Shown: one piece after another, positions 32,466 to 41,619 of the stretch | How positions within the stretch are numbered: position 1 is the stretch's first letter | Layout of the letters: every line of letters starts with the position of its first letter | From: an uncultured Oscillospiraceae bacterium | GTDB taxonomy: Bacteria; Bacillota; Clostridia; Oscillospirales; Oscillospiraceae | Length of the DNA: 64,000 nucleotides | Assembly (NCBI GenBank): GCA_934646185.1 | Contig: CAKUEH010000013.1 | Coordinates: 4,569 to 68,568 of the forward strand | Direction: 5' to 3' | The notes under the pieces: generated by a model | Databases searched by the model: none | Seen by the model: the letters and a program-made list of their open reading frames with translations, nothing else | Told to the model about the DNA's origin: nothing | Program-made: the position numbers and the translations under genes

Positions 32466-33989
32466 TCAGCCTTTTTCATAACCGGTCACCCCGTTTTTCT
32501 GCATCCATTGGAGCTTTTCACCCATCAGATACGTCAGCGTCTCGTTTTCCTCTTTGCCGAAGCCGGTCAGATATTTGCGCAGATAGAATAGATCGTTGTA
32601 CGTCAGGTACGGATAGTCGCCCTCGACATACGTTCCATCGGGCTTGACGCTGTAATAGAGGTTGTGGTTCGGCATGACCCAGCCGGAGCCGGTGTCCTCG
32701 ATGGCCAGCAGCATGCGGTCGGCCAGCTCGCGCAGATCCTTCCGGTTCAGAAGATCCGCCGCGTGATACAGGGCCAGGCATTCCGACGCCTGATGGTTGA
32801 GCGAGGTGTGCGGGGCGGTCAGCTCGTCCGGGTGCCAGTAGTCGGGGATCAGCCAGCCGCCGTTTTCCGTGGTGATGTGGCTCGTACCGGCAAGCTGGGT
32901 GTAGAAGCCGAGATAGCGGGTCATCGTTTCTTCGAACATGCCCTTGCCGAGACGGCGGGCGGCCTTGATGTAGAGCTCGAGCAGATCGGTGTTGAACCGG
33001 GTGTCGTAAAAGCCCGGCCCGATGCCGTAATCTCCCTGCAGCCATTCGCTGCCGGGCGTCGTGGGCACATAGCCGTACTGGTTCTGCCGCTGCGCCATGG
33101 CGTCGAGCGACAGGATGACGAGCGCGGGCGCCTCCTTGCAGCGGGACATCCGGCTGAGATAGCCGCGGATGCAGTAGCTTGCGGCGCAGCAGTAATAATA
33201 ATTCTCGCCGGACGGGATATAGTTGGAGGGCGATTTGCGGAAATAGCCGTCAAAACACCAGTGCGAATCACCGTTTTTCACATACGTGACCCAGGCCTTT
33301 GCACAGTTGTCCACGCTCCAGTCCAGCCCGAACGGCGCGGTCAGGATGAGCGCGTCGACCACGCAGTCGGGCTCAAGCTCGTAGCCGTCCATCGTGATGC
33401 GAACGCCGCCGCTGCGGGTCTTTGTGGTGCGCAGGACGCCGTCCTGCTCCGGCAGATGCTCCCGCGACCCGTTTTCGCGCATGACGAACGTGCGCGGCAG
33501 CGCAAGGAAATACGTCTGTCCGGAGGCCAGCTCCACCACCACGACGGGAGAGACGTACAGCCCATCGCCCAGCGCCTGCGAGCGCCAGTCGCCCGCGCTT
33601 TTGTCATAATACCAGACTGTTCCGGACTCCGTGACGGTCTGGTCGAAAAAGCGGACGTACGGGCTTTTGCCAGCAGCACGGTACCGTGCTGCGAGTACGC
33701 CGTCAGAGACGGCGTACTCGCAGCTCTCGATTTGATACTGCCCGTACTGCACGGTCTCGGTATAGACCTCGGCGGTATACTTTGTGGACTTCAAAATCCG
33801 CTCCGGCGTGCGGGCCGGGGGAGAATCCGGCGCGTCCGGCTCCGCCGGAGGCGCTTTGGACGCGGTGCCGGAAGAAGCTGCTGCTTCGGATTCTGCTGCC
33901 GGTGAGGACTCCGCCTGCGGCTTGCCGCAGGCGCACAACTGCACCAGCACCAGAATCAAAATCAGGATCAGCGTGAGTTTCTTTCGCAT
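32466..33989 (-). CDS. Large secreted lipoprotein of unknown function
   Basis: A 507-aa lipoprotein. A signal peptide ends in a lipobox ending CAC-GK, followed by an Ala/Glu/Ser/Pro-rich linker (about 25-60) and a folded body of about 430 residues. The body has two parts: a beta-rich N-terminal half and a helical C-terminal half (SLNHQASECLALYHAADLLN, YLGFYTQLAGTSHITTENGG). The latter vaguely recalls alpha/alpha-toroid domains of D-glucuronyl C5-epimerase-like proteins. That is a weak impression, not an assignment. The start 33989 is after GGAGGTACCC. Two striking palindromes lie inside at 33673-33724. Confidence 0.78.
   Translation of the reverse strand: MRKKLTLILILILVLVQLCACGKPQAESSPAAESEAAASSGTASKAPPAEPDAPDSPPARTPERILKSTKYTAEVYTETVQYGQYQIESCEYAVSDGVLAARYRAAGKSPYVRFFDQTVTESGTVWYYDKSAGDWRSQALGDGLYVSPVVVVELASGQTYFLALPRTFVMRENGSREHLPEQDGVLRTTKTRSGGVRITMDGYELEPDCVVDALILTAPFGLDWSVDNCAKAWVTYVKNGDSHWCFDGYFRKSPSNYIPSGENYYYCCAASYCIRGYLSRMSRCKEAPALVILSLDAMAQRQNQYGYVPTTPGSEWLQGDYGIGPGFYDTRFNTDLLELYIKAARRLGKGMFEETMTRYLGFYTQLAGTSHITTENGGWLIPDYWHPDELTAPHTSLNHQASECLALYHAADLLNRKDLRELADRMLLAIEDTGSGWVMPNHNLYYSVKPDGTYVEGDYPYLTYNDLFYLRKYLTGFGKEENETLTYLMGEKLQWMQKNGVTGYEKG
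33673..33724. repeat. Two overlapping perfect palindromes within a coding region
   Basis: A 20-bp perfect palindrome GCAGCACGGTACCGTGCTGC (33673-33692) overlaps the left arm of a 17-bp perfect stem (33688-33704 with 33708-33724, loop AGA). The two hairpins share five bases, so they exclude each other. Both are kept in frame in the lipoprotein gene (residues around ESCEYAVSDGVLAARYRAAG). Confidence 0.85.
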
Positions 33990-34049
33990 GGGTACCTCCG
34001 AGGAAGAGTTTGGGCGGACGGGGTTTTCACGCCTGCGAAGCAGGCCAAC

Positions 34050-34208
34050 GCCTCCCCTTGTCATGCCCCGCATGATAAGGGGAGGTGGCATTTTCGAAGA
34101 AAATGACGGAGGGGATTTGCCGCAGATATCAGAGTGCTCAGAAATTTGCGGCATTCGAATCCCCTCAGGCCCTTCGGGCCAGCTCCCCTTGAGAGCCCAA
34201 GGGGAGCC
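34050..34208 (-). repeat. Dispersed two-arm palindromic repeat, family A, copy 2
   Basis: Arm B (GCCTCCCCTTGTCATGCCCC ... GGAGGGGATTTG) then arm A (GAATCCCCTCAGGCCCTTCG ... AAGGGGAGCC), so inverted relative to copy 1. It lies between the lipoprotein and gpmI genes. Confidence 0.85.
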
Positions 34209-34237
34209 TTAGGGGCGCTCCCGCGCCAGTGCGAAAA

Positions 34238-35806
<1,569 letters not shown>

Positions 35807-35877
35807 TGGTATTCCCTCCTGAGTAGGATGTTCTCGAATTTCACTATATTTTACTACAATTTCCCCGCAGATACAAC

Positions 35878-36708
35878 TTAAATTTCTTTGAACAAGCGCA
35901 TGACGTGGGTGTTTGCCAAGGCATAGACGCGCGTGAAATCCACGTGCGGGTTATAGACGGCCTCCAGCTCGTCATGCAGGGCCTTCGCCTGCGCGAGAAG
36001 GGCGGTCACGTCCGACAGATCGGGCAGCGGGGTATCCGGCCCGCGGTAATAGCGCTTCTCGTCCGGAAGATACACGGCCTCCGTCTCATCCGGGAACAGC
36101 GGGTTCTGATACAGGACCGCGTCCTGACGCGCGCGGAGCGCTTCAAGCTCCTCCTCAGACACCAGCTGCACCGCGCCTGCGGGCGGCTCGGCAGAATATA
36201 GACCCCGGCAGGTGACGGCCCGCAGGAAGCGCTGTTTCCGCTCCTCCTGCGCCGGAAGCGGGCAGGACGGGCGCGCATGCGCCGCGAGACGCGCATATGC
36301 CTCGCGGTAGAGCGCGCGGTAGCGCGTCTGCAGAAGCTCGATGGCGCGGCGCTCTTTCTGCAGGGCAATGCGGTCATAAAACTGCCCCAGGTCGAGATAC
36401 AGCCCTGCCGCCCCCGGCGTGACGGCCTCGAGCACATGCGGAGCCGTGCCGTCGGCGTAGCCGGTGTGCAGGGCCGGGAGATATACGCCGTCCACCGAAT
36501 CCGGGTCTCCGGAGCACAGGACGTATTCGACATCCAGCCCGGCCTGCTCCGCCGCTTTGCCGATGGTCTTCATAAAGCTCGACTTGCCGCAGCCCGGCCC
36601 GCCCTTGATCACCCACAGAAAATCCTCCGGCCCCCGGCAGAACTGCCCGTAAAACGAGACAAAGCCGGAGGCCGTATTGCCGCCCAGAAAATACCGCGTC
36701 GCCGCCAT
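35878..36708 (-). CDS. P-loop ATPase, PRK06851-like
   Basis: A 276-aa protein with P-loop GGPGCGKSS early in the sequence (about residue 40). YFLGGNTASGFVSFYGQF precedes it, a start seen in the PRK06851 ATPase family of Firmicutes. It is shorter than the two-P-loop members (about 360 aa), with only one clear P-loop. The start 36708 follows AGGAGGGG. The function is unknown. Confidence 0.8.
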   Translation of the reverse strand: MAATRYFLGGNTASGFVSFYGQFCRGPEDFLWVIKGGPGCGKSSFMKTIGKAAEQAGLDVEYVLCSGDPDSVDGVYLPALHTGYADGTAPHVLEAVTPGAAGLYLDLGQFYDRIALQKERRAIELLQTRYRALYREAYARLAAHARPSCPLPAQEERKQRFLRAVTCRGLYSAEPPAGAVQLVSEEELEALRARQDAVLYQNPLFPDETEAVYLPDEKRYYRGPDTPLPDLSDVTALLAQAKALHDELEAVYNPHVDFTRVYALANTHVMRLFKEI

Positions 36709-36845
36709 AGAATGCCCCTCCTGTATATCAAGAATACAGGTAGTGTATGCAGCGGCGCGGCGGGATGTGCGCACGCTGCGGCTGAAATGCAAACGCAGCC
36801 GATAGGGAAGGGGCTCTGCCTGCCCGCCTGGGAAGCCGCAAATTC

Positions 36846-36872
36846 GCGGCGGCCGGGTTTCCCGGCCGCCGC
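36846..36872. terminator. GC-rich hairpin, possible terminator
   Basis: A perfect 12-bp stem GCGGCGGCCGGG/CCCGGCCGCCGC, loop TTT. The T-run (CTTTTT) is on the plus side, whereas adjacent genes run minus, so termination for them would rely on the weak AATTT tail. Confidence 0.5.
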
Positions 36873-36886
36873 TTTTTGCTTGCTGT

Positions 36887-37546
36887 TCAGATCCGTTCAC
36901 AGGCGATCTGCGCGTCTTTTGCGAGAAGCGCCGCATATTCTGCAAGACGCGCCTGCGCGGTTTGCAGTGCGTCGGGCGCCTGTCCGGGGACGCCGAAGAC
37001 GGGGTAGAACACATGGCGGCTTTCTTCCCGCGCGTATGTCCTTGCGTCCGCGCCGGCGATCATGCTGAAGATGATGCCGCCCGCGTCCCGTCCGGCGACG
37101 TCGCCGGGGTAGGTGTGGACCTCTTCGCCGCGCAGACCCTCGAACAGTTCCTTGCTTTCCGCCTGATACAGCGCGACTGGCCCCATCAGGCGGTCAATGT
37201 CGTGTGTGCCGCAGAGCACATGCGTTTCCAGCTCGACCAGAAACGGCACGGCGGTCACGGCGTTCCAACGCGGAAATTCCCGGCCCTTGAGCAGCACGGA
37301 TTCGAACTGCATCATAACAGGATACGTCTTTTTGAATTTCCGGAAGTAGCGGAAATACAGATCCTGTCCGAACACGTCCGCGCGGACGTAGTCCCGGTAC
37401 CGCTCCCGCAGCGCGGCAAGGTGCCGCTCTACCATATCGTAGAATCCGACCTCATCCCACTGCGCCTTGTCCGGGTACTGCACCTCGACCCATGCAAACG
37501 GGACGCCGGCATTCTGCATGCCGCTCTCTTTTGTGATCTGTACCAT
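36887..37546 (-). CDS. B3/4-domain-like protein (Phe-tRNA-synthetase editing fold)
   Basis: A 219-aa protein. Its middle resembles the B3/4 domain: AVTAVPFLVELETHVLCGTH, DIDRLMGPVALYQA, then YPGDVAGRDAGGIIFSMIAG. Standalone B3/4 proteins are thought to act in tRNA editing or nucleic-acid binding. The assignment rests on residue pattern only. It lies 64 bp downstream of the flavodoxin gene and may be part of that transcript. Confidence 0.62.
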   Translation of the reverse strand: MVQITKESGMQNAGVPFAWVEVQYPDKAQWDEVGFYDMVERHLAALRERYRDYVRADVFGQDLYFRYFRKFKKTYPVMMQFESVLLKGREFPRWNAVTAVPFLVELETHVLCGTHDIDRLMGPVALYQAESKELFEGLRGEEVHTYPGDVAGRDAGGIIFSMIAGADARTYAREESRHVFYPVFGVPGQAPDALQTAQARLAEYAALLAKDAQIACERI

Positions 37547-37610
37547 GTTTCAATGCCTTCCGATCCTGTTTTTTCTATATATAGCATCGGGGGGCCGGCA
37601 CTGTCAAGCG

Positions 37611-38036
37611 TTATTCAGCCAGCTTTTTGCCCAGCGCGCGGCAGGCGGCGAGCGCCTCGTCGTCCGGCGCTTCGCAGCAGATGACGCTGTCCGCCGCGCG
37701 GTTGATCCCGGCGGAGCCGCAGTCTTCTTCCCACGTGCGCATCCATTCGCCGTCGCCCCAGCCGTAGGAGCCGAACAGGCCGACGGCCTTGCCCGCGAGG
37801 GCCGGTTTCACCGCGTCGAACATCGGCGCGAATTCCGTCTCTTCCAGCTCCTCAGCGCCCATCGCCGGGCAGCCGAGCGCGGCGGCGTCCAGCTCCTTCA
37901 CCGCGTCCGCGCTGACGTCCGCGGGCGTCCAGACGGCGCACTCCGCGCCCGCCTCACGCATGCCTTCTGCGACGGCGTTTGCCATGGCCTCGGTGTTGCC
38001 GGTGCCGCTCCAGTAAATGACTGCTGTTTTTTTCAT
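37611..38036 (-). CDS. Flavodoxin
   Basis: A 141-aa FMN protein. The phosphate-binding loop is SGTGNTEAM, and GSYGWGDGEWMRTWEEDCGS holds the isoalloxazine loop. It carries electrons in place of ferredoxin when iron is short. It is the third gene of the DUF2325-DUF3793-flavodoxin operon; AAGGAAG precedes the start (38036). DtxR-like boxes upstream of the operon suggest iron control. Confidence 0.93.
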   Translation of the reverse strand: MKKTAVIYWSGTGNTEAMANAVAEGMREAGAECAVWTPADVSADAVKELDAAALGCPAMGAEELEETEFAPMFDAVKPALAGKAVGLFGSYGWGDGEWMRTWEEDCGSAGINRAADSVICCEAPDDEALAACRALGKKLAE

Positions 38037-38038
38037 AT

Positions 38039-38608
38039 TCAGGACTTCCTTTCTATTCTGTCTGCGACCGCCAGCCGGTCCAGCTCCACGCCGGAGCGCC
38101 AGCGCTCGCAGTAGGTTTGCGTACATTTTTTATAGCGGGCAAAGGTCTGCCGCGCCTGCCGTTCGTCGCTGTAGACCTTCCAGATGCCCGTGCATTTGGC
38201 GTTTGCCGCGTGATTCTCGATGAATCCCTTCACGTCCTCCGGCGGATAGCTGAGAAACAGGCCGACCTCGTGCGGGAATTCCGCGCCTTCGCGCATGCGC
38301 CGCACCAACCGCGCGACACACCCGCCGCAGCTGCCGCAGGGATAGCCCGCGTCCGCCAGCAGCGACTTTGCCGTCTGCGCGCGCAGATCGCGCTGCAGCG
38401 CCGCCGGGCGGTAGAGGTACAAAAGCGCCTTTCCCTCCGTGAACCGCAGCGGCAGCAGGCACAGCCCGCGGGAAAGATAGCGCCGGTTGAACGCGCGGAT
38501 CTCGCGCAGCAGCGCGTCCTTTTCCGCGCACGGACATGGAAACAGGCTCCCGGTCTTGATCCCGGCCAGCGTCGGCGCGGCCTGCCGCACGACCATCTCC
38601 TCCGACAT
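38039..38608 (-). CDS. DUF3793 family protein
   Basis: A 189-aa cytosolic protein rich in Cys (CPCAEKD, YPCGSCGGCVARL) with FPHEVGLFLSYPPEDVKGFI, the characteristic DUF3793 segment. The start overlaps the DUF2325 stop by one nt, so it is coupled. Function unknown; Cys motifs and flavodoxin linkage suggest metal or redox biology. Confidence 0.85.
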   Translation of the reverse strand: MSEEMVVRQAAPTLAGIKTGSLFPCPCAEKDALLREIRAFNRRYLSRGLCLLPLRFTEGKALLYLYRPAALQRDLRAQTAKSLLADAGYPCGSCGGCVARLVRRMREGAEFPHEVGLFLSYPPEDVKGFIENHAANAKCTGIWKVYSDERQARQTFARYKKCTQTYCERWRSGVELDRLAVADRIERKS

Positions 38609-38901
38609 CAGCAGGCCTCCTGCGCTGCGTATTTGTCCAGAATGCCGCGCAGCGCGGACAGGGAGCTGGTGTGGCAGCGCTCGATGATCGTCCCGCGGCC
38701 CTTGAGCTCGCTCAGCGCGCCCTGCACCATCTTGTGGGACATGGTATTGGTGAAAAAGATCGTCAGATCCGGGCTGCCCAGCTTGTTCCGCAGGCCGCCG
38801 GCGGGCTTGGTGAAGATCTTCGACTGACATTGGTAGCTTTCGCAAAGCTCCCGGTAGCGGCGCTCCATACATTCGTTGCCGCCAAGAATTACAACGCTCA
38901 T
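38608..38901 (-). CDS. DUF2325 domain protein
   Basis: A 97-aa protein matching DUF2325: SVVILGGNECMERRYRELCE at the N-terminus and TIFFTNTMSHKMVQGALSEL in the middle. It is the first gene of a three-gene operon with DUF3793 and flavodoxin. GAAAGGA is upstream. Biochemistry unknown. Confidence 0.87.
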   Translation of the reverse strand: MSVVILGGNECMERRYRELCESYQCQSKIFTKPAGGLRNKLGSPDLTIFFTNTMSHKMVQGALSELKGRGTIIERCHTSSLSALRGILDKYAAQEAC

Positions 38902-38927
38902 AGGCTCGTCCTTTCGGTTTGAAATTA

Positions 38928-38943
38928 GTTAGATATCTCTAAC
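38928..38943. promoter_or_regulatory. DtxR-like palindromic operator, site 1
   Basis: A palindrome with perfect 6-bp half-sites, GTTAGATATCTCTAAC. The GTTAG...CTAAC half-sites resemble DtxR/IdeR/MntR-family boxes. It lies 26 bp upstream of the DUF2325 start, in the leader. Confidence 0.6.
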
Positions 38944-39014
38944 CTGCGGATATAGTACGCCCCGCGATCTGCCCGCATTGCGGACGGCGAGAGGATGACG
39001 TCCGCACCATGGCG

Positions 39015-39030
39015 GTTAGAGAACCTTAAC
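39015..39030. promoter_or_regulatory. DtxR-like palindromic operator, site 2
   Basis: GTTAGAGAACCTTAAC, a weaker version of site 1, lies about 12 bp downstream of the -10 at 39042-39047. That is where repressor binding would block initiation. Confidence 0.55.
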
Positions 39031-39041
39031 TGCCTGCACAG

Positions 39042-39070
39042 ATCATACCATACTTTTCCCCGATACGCAA
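39042..39070 (-). promoter_or_regulatory. Promoter of the DUF2325-DUF3793-flavodoxin operon
   Basis: On the minus strand, TTGCGT (39065-39070), a 17-bp spacer and TATGAT (39042-39047). The predicted leader is about 135 nt. The 38902-39287 gap holds this promoter, both operators and a repeat copy. Confidence 0.6.
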
Positions 39071-39116
39071 GAAAAATTTACGCGGAACACAAAAAATCTG
39101 CCCGGAAGCGCAAAAA

Positions 39117-39265
39117 GGCTCCCCTTTGAACAAAGGGGAGCTGTCAGCGAAGCTGACTGAGGGGATTCCGTAGTGCAGATGCAAATTTCAAAGCGTTCCG
39201 AAATTTGTAACGTTCGAATCCTCTCAGGCCCTTCGGGCCAGCTCCCCTTGTGCCCAAGGGGAGCC
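39117..39265. repeat. Dispersed palindromic repeat, family A, copy 3 (A-A' form)
   Basis: Both ends are arm A type, in opposite orientation: GGCTCCCCTTTGAACAAAGG ... and ... AAGGGGAGCC. The whole copy is one large inverted repeat of about 50-bp arms. Confidence 0.85.
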
Positions 39266-39287
39266 CTGAGTGCGCGTATCACGCCGC

Positions 39288-40061
39288 TCAGATCACCTGA
39301 CCGTTTTTCAGCTGCAGCTGGAGCTTGTCGGCGATGAGTGCGATGAACTCGGAGTTTGTCGGCTTGCCCTTTGTGTTCGACACGGTGTAGCCGAAGAAGC
39401 GCTGGAGCGTTTCCAGATCGCCCCTGTCCCATGCGACCTCGATGGCGTGGCGGATGGCACGCTCGACGCGAGACGGCGTGGTCGCGAACGTCTTGGCGAC
39501 CTGCGGGTACAGGACCTTTGTGATGGCGTTGATGACGTCCATATCCTGTACGGCGATCATGATCGCCTCGCGCAGATACTGATAGCCCTTGATGTGCGCC
39601 GGGACGCCGATCTCGTGGATGATGGAGGTGACCATCGCCTCGATGTTGACCTCCTGCCGCCGCTGGGCGTTCTGACGGAGCTGGCCGTCGATCGCGGTCA
39701 TCTCGTGGATACGCTCGGCCACGGCGTCGAGCTCGCACGGCTTCGTCATGAAGTACTGCACGCCGAGACTCGCCGCCATATTCGCGACGTATTCCGTCAT
39801 AAAGCCCGTCAGCACCAGCGCCGCCGGCGGCTTGTCCATCTCACGCGCCTTTTTCAGGACCGCGATGCCGTCCAGCTTTGACAGCATCAGATCCAGCACC
39901 AGGATGTCCGGTTTTGCGGCGCGCAGGAGTTCAACTGCGCGCTGCCCGTCGGCTGCCGTACCGACGATTTCATAGCCGGGAACCTGTTCCAGACGGCGTT
40001 TGACGTGACCACAGAATTCCTCATTTCCATCTGCGATCAGAATTTTGACACGGTTTTCCAT
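39288..40061 (-). CDS. spo0A: Sporulation master regulator Spo0A
   Basis: A 257-aa response regulator. The receiver domain has phospho-acceptor D57 (PDILVLDLMLSKLDG) and the conserved Lys in YFMTKPCELD. The C-terminal Spo0A DNA-binding domain (about 140-250) contains HEIGVPAHIKGYQYLREAI and VERAIRHAIEVAWDRG. Phosphorylated Spo0A controls entry into sporulation. A TGTCGAA 0A-box upstream suggests autoregulation. Confidence 0.97.
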   Translation of the reverse strand: MENRVKILIADGNEEFCGHVKRRLEQVPGYEIVGTAADGQRAVELLRAAKPDILVLDLMLSKLDGIAVLKKAREMDKPPAALVLTGFMTEYVANMAASLGVQYFMTKPCELDAVAERIHEMTAIDGQLRQNAQRRQEVNIEAMVTSIIHEIGVPAHIKGYQYLREAIMIAVQDMDVINAITKVLYPQVAKTFATTPSRVERAIRHAIEVAWDRGDLETLQRFFGYTVSNTKGKPTNSEFIALIADKLQLQLKNGQVI

Positions 40062-40125
40062 TTTTGACCTCTCCTCATCATATGGTTTGTGTCAGACACT
40101 GACTTTTTATCGCTGCGACATCACT

Positions 40126-40154
40126 AATGTAGCACAATATGGAAATTTTTTCAA
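40126..40154 (-). promoter_or_regulatory. Vegetative promoter of spo0A
   Basis: On the minus strand, TTGAAA (40149-40154), a 17-bp spacer and TACATT (40126-40131). The leader is about 60 nt. Confidence 0.6.
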
Positions 40155-40194
40155 TTTATTTTCCGAAATTTGCGCCAGAAACTTCTCGCTGTCC

Positions 40195-40201
40195 TTCGAC
40201 A
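40195..40201 (-). promoter_or_regulatory. Candidate 0A-box upstream of spo0A
   Basis: A perfect TGTCGAA on the minus strand, within ATGTCGAAGG, 134 bp upstream of the spo0A start codon. A 7-mer alone is weak evidence. Its place ahead of spo0A fits known autoregulation. The rest of the 40062-40444 gap is AT-rich with no ORF. Confidence 0.5.
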
Positions 40202-40390
40202 TAAAATTTATAGAGTAAAGAAAACGTTAAAAATGACATAAAAGAAGAAAAATAAAAATAAATTGCAGTATCTTTTTTGGGCCCAGCTTCCAAACGCGAT
40301 TATATGACCGCTAGCCCGCCGCGTCAAGTGCATCCAATATTTTTCTACATTTTTGTAAAATTTCCAAAATAAATTTGGATGTTCTGCATA

Positions 40391-40428
40391 AAAACCCGGA
40401 TCCCGCACAGCTGCGGGATCCGGGTTTT
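40391..40428 (-). terminator. Intrinsic terminator of the ferredoxin operon
   Basis: A 17-bp perfect stem (AAAACCCGGATCCCGCA and its complement) with loop CAGC. On the minus strand it is followed by TTTT. Confidence 0.85.
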
Positions 40429-40444
40429 CCGCTGTTTTTCCGTG

Positions 40445-41200
40445 TCAGACGCCCTGCGGCAGGATCCTGCCCTCCGCCGTGAACGTCACGACGCGCATGG
40501 GAAGATCCTTTCCGCTTGCCGCAGCGGCCTGCCGCGCGGCATATTCCAGCCCGCCGCAGCACGGCACCTCCATGCGCGTGAGCGTCACGCTGCGCACGTC
40601 GTTTTCCGTCAGGATTGCCGTCAGCTTTTCTTCATAGTCCGCGCGGTCGAGCTTCGGACAGCCGATGAGCGTGACGCGGCCGCGGATGAAGTCCGCGTGG
40701 AAGCTGCCGCAGGCGTATGCCGTGCAGTCGGCTGCGATGAGCAGGTCGCAGCCGTCAAAATACGGCGCGCGCACCGGCACGAGCTGCAGCTGCACCGGCC
40801 AGTTCTGCAGACGGCCCGGCTGCGCGGGCGCGTTCTGGCTGCCGGTCTCCTGCGCAAGCGTCCGCACCTGCGTGCCCGCGCAGCCGCAGGCCAGCCTGTC
40901 CGGCGCCTTTGCGCCCGGCGTTTTTGCAGCCTGCACGGCCTTGACTGCTTCCGCCGTCAGCCGGTCGCGCTTCGCCTGTTTGACGGCTTCTTCGTCATAT
41001 GCCGCCGCTTCGCGCTCGATAAAGCGGATCGCGTCCACCGGACAGACCGGCAGGCAGTTGCCGAGCCCGTCGCAGTAATCGTCCCGGATCAGCTTCGCCT
41101 TGCCGTCTATGATGGCGATCGCGCCCTCGTGGCACGCCTGCGCGCACAGGCCGCAGCCCGTGCAGGCCGCCTCGTCGATCTCGATGATGGTCCGTTTCAT
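40445..41200 (-). CDS. 4Fe-4S dicluster ferredoxin-domain protein
   Basis: A 251-aa protein. The N-terminal bacterial-type ferredoxin domain has EAACTGCGLCAQACHEGAIA and CDGLGNCLPVCPVDAIRF. The C-terminal 120 residues hold more Cys (AADCTAYACGSF, LIGCPKLD, EVPCCGGLEYAAR). Such proteins often sit with hybrid-cluster or nitrosative-stress genes. It overlaps the next upstream gene by 4 bp. Confidence 0.87.
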   Translation of the reverse strand: MKRTIIEIDEAACTGCGLCAQACHEGAIAIIDGKAKLIRDDYCDGLGNCLPVCPVDAIRFIEREAAAYDEEAVKQAKRDRLTAEAVKAVQAAKTPGAKAPDRLACGCAGTQVRTLAQETGSQNAPAQPGRLQNWPVQLQLVPVRAPYFDGCDLLIAADCTAYACGSFHADFIRGRVTLIGCPKLDRADYEEKLTAILTENDVRSVTLTRMEVPCCGGLEYAARQAAAASGKDLPMRVVTFTAEGRILPQGV

Positions 41201-41499
41201 GTGTGTTCCTCCTGATTTTTCCTGGCTTCCAATCTCGCGCGCCGCTCGGCGTCGGCCTTTTCCTGGTTGCGCCGCGCGATGATCATGAGCTTTTCATACG
41301 TTTCCTCGCCCACGCACTGCTTCGCGTATTTGCACCACTGCACGCAGCTGAGCTTGTCGTTGTACACGACGAAGCCGCATCTGTCGCAGGCGACCTCCGT
41401 GTCTGTGGAAAAAATTTCGATGGGATTGCCACAGTTCGGGCAGATCCGGTCCTCAATGGTCGGCGTTCTCGGCTTTCCCTGGCAGCCGTCCATGATCAT
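41197..41499 (-). CDS. Small zinc-ribbon/rubredoxin-like protein
   Basis: A 100-aa protein. CPNCGNP...CDRCGF is a two-knuckle metal site, followed by SCVQWCKYAKQC and a charged helix. It is co-transcribed with the ferredoxin and divergent from a Crp/Fnr regulator. Function unknown; the context suggests oxidative or nitrosative stress. Confidence 0.82.
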   Translation of the reverse strand: MIMDGCQGKPRTPTIEDRICPNCGNPIEIFSTDTEVACDRCGFVVYNDKLSCVQWCKYAKQCVGEETYEKLMIIARRNQEKADAERRARLEARKNQEEHT

Positions 41500-41518
41500 G
41501 TTCCTCGCCTCCTTCTGC

Positions 41519-41545
41519 GTAACCGATGACGCAGCAATCGGTTAC
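41519..41545. promoter_or_regulatory. Palindromic operator between divergent genes
   Basis: A perfect 9-bp inverted repeat, GTAACCGAT (41519-41527) and ATCGGTTAC (41537-41545), with a 9-bp spacer. It adjoins a TTGACT element (41544-41549) that could be the -35 of the Crp/Fnr gene. It is likely the regulator's own site. Confidence 0.62.
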
Positions 41546-41619
41546 TTGACTTTCTGGCCATAGTATACGATAATGAAGAAACAATGTATGTTGTTTTTCC
41601 AACAAAGGAGGATCAAATC

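Noticed and set aside
33990..34154. N-terminal extension of the lipoprotein (and similar ones before lgt at 47736-47981)
   Set aside because: Comes from reading through family A repeats, giving the recurrent SPPSFSSKMPPP peptide; real starts have a Shine-Dalgarno and a signal or membrane N-terminus.
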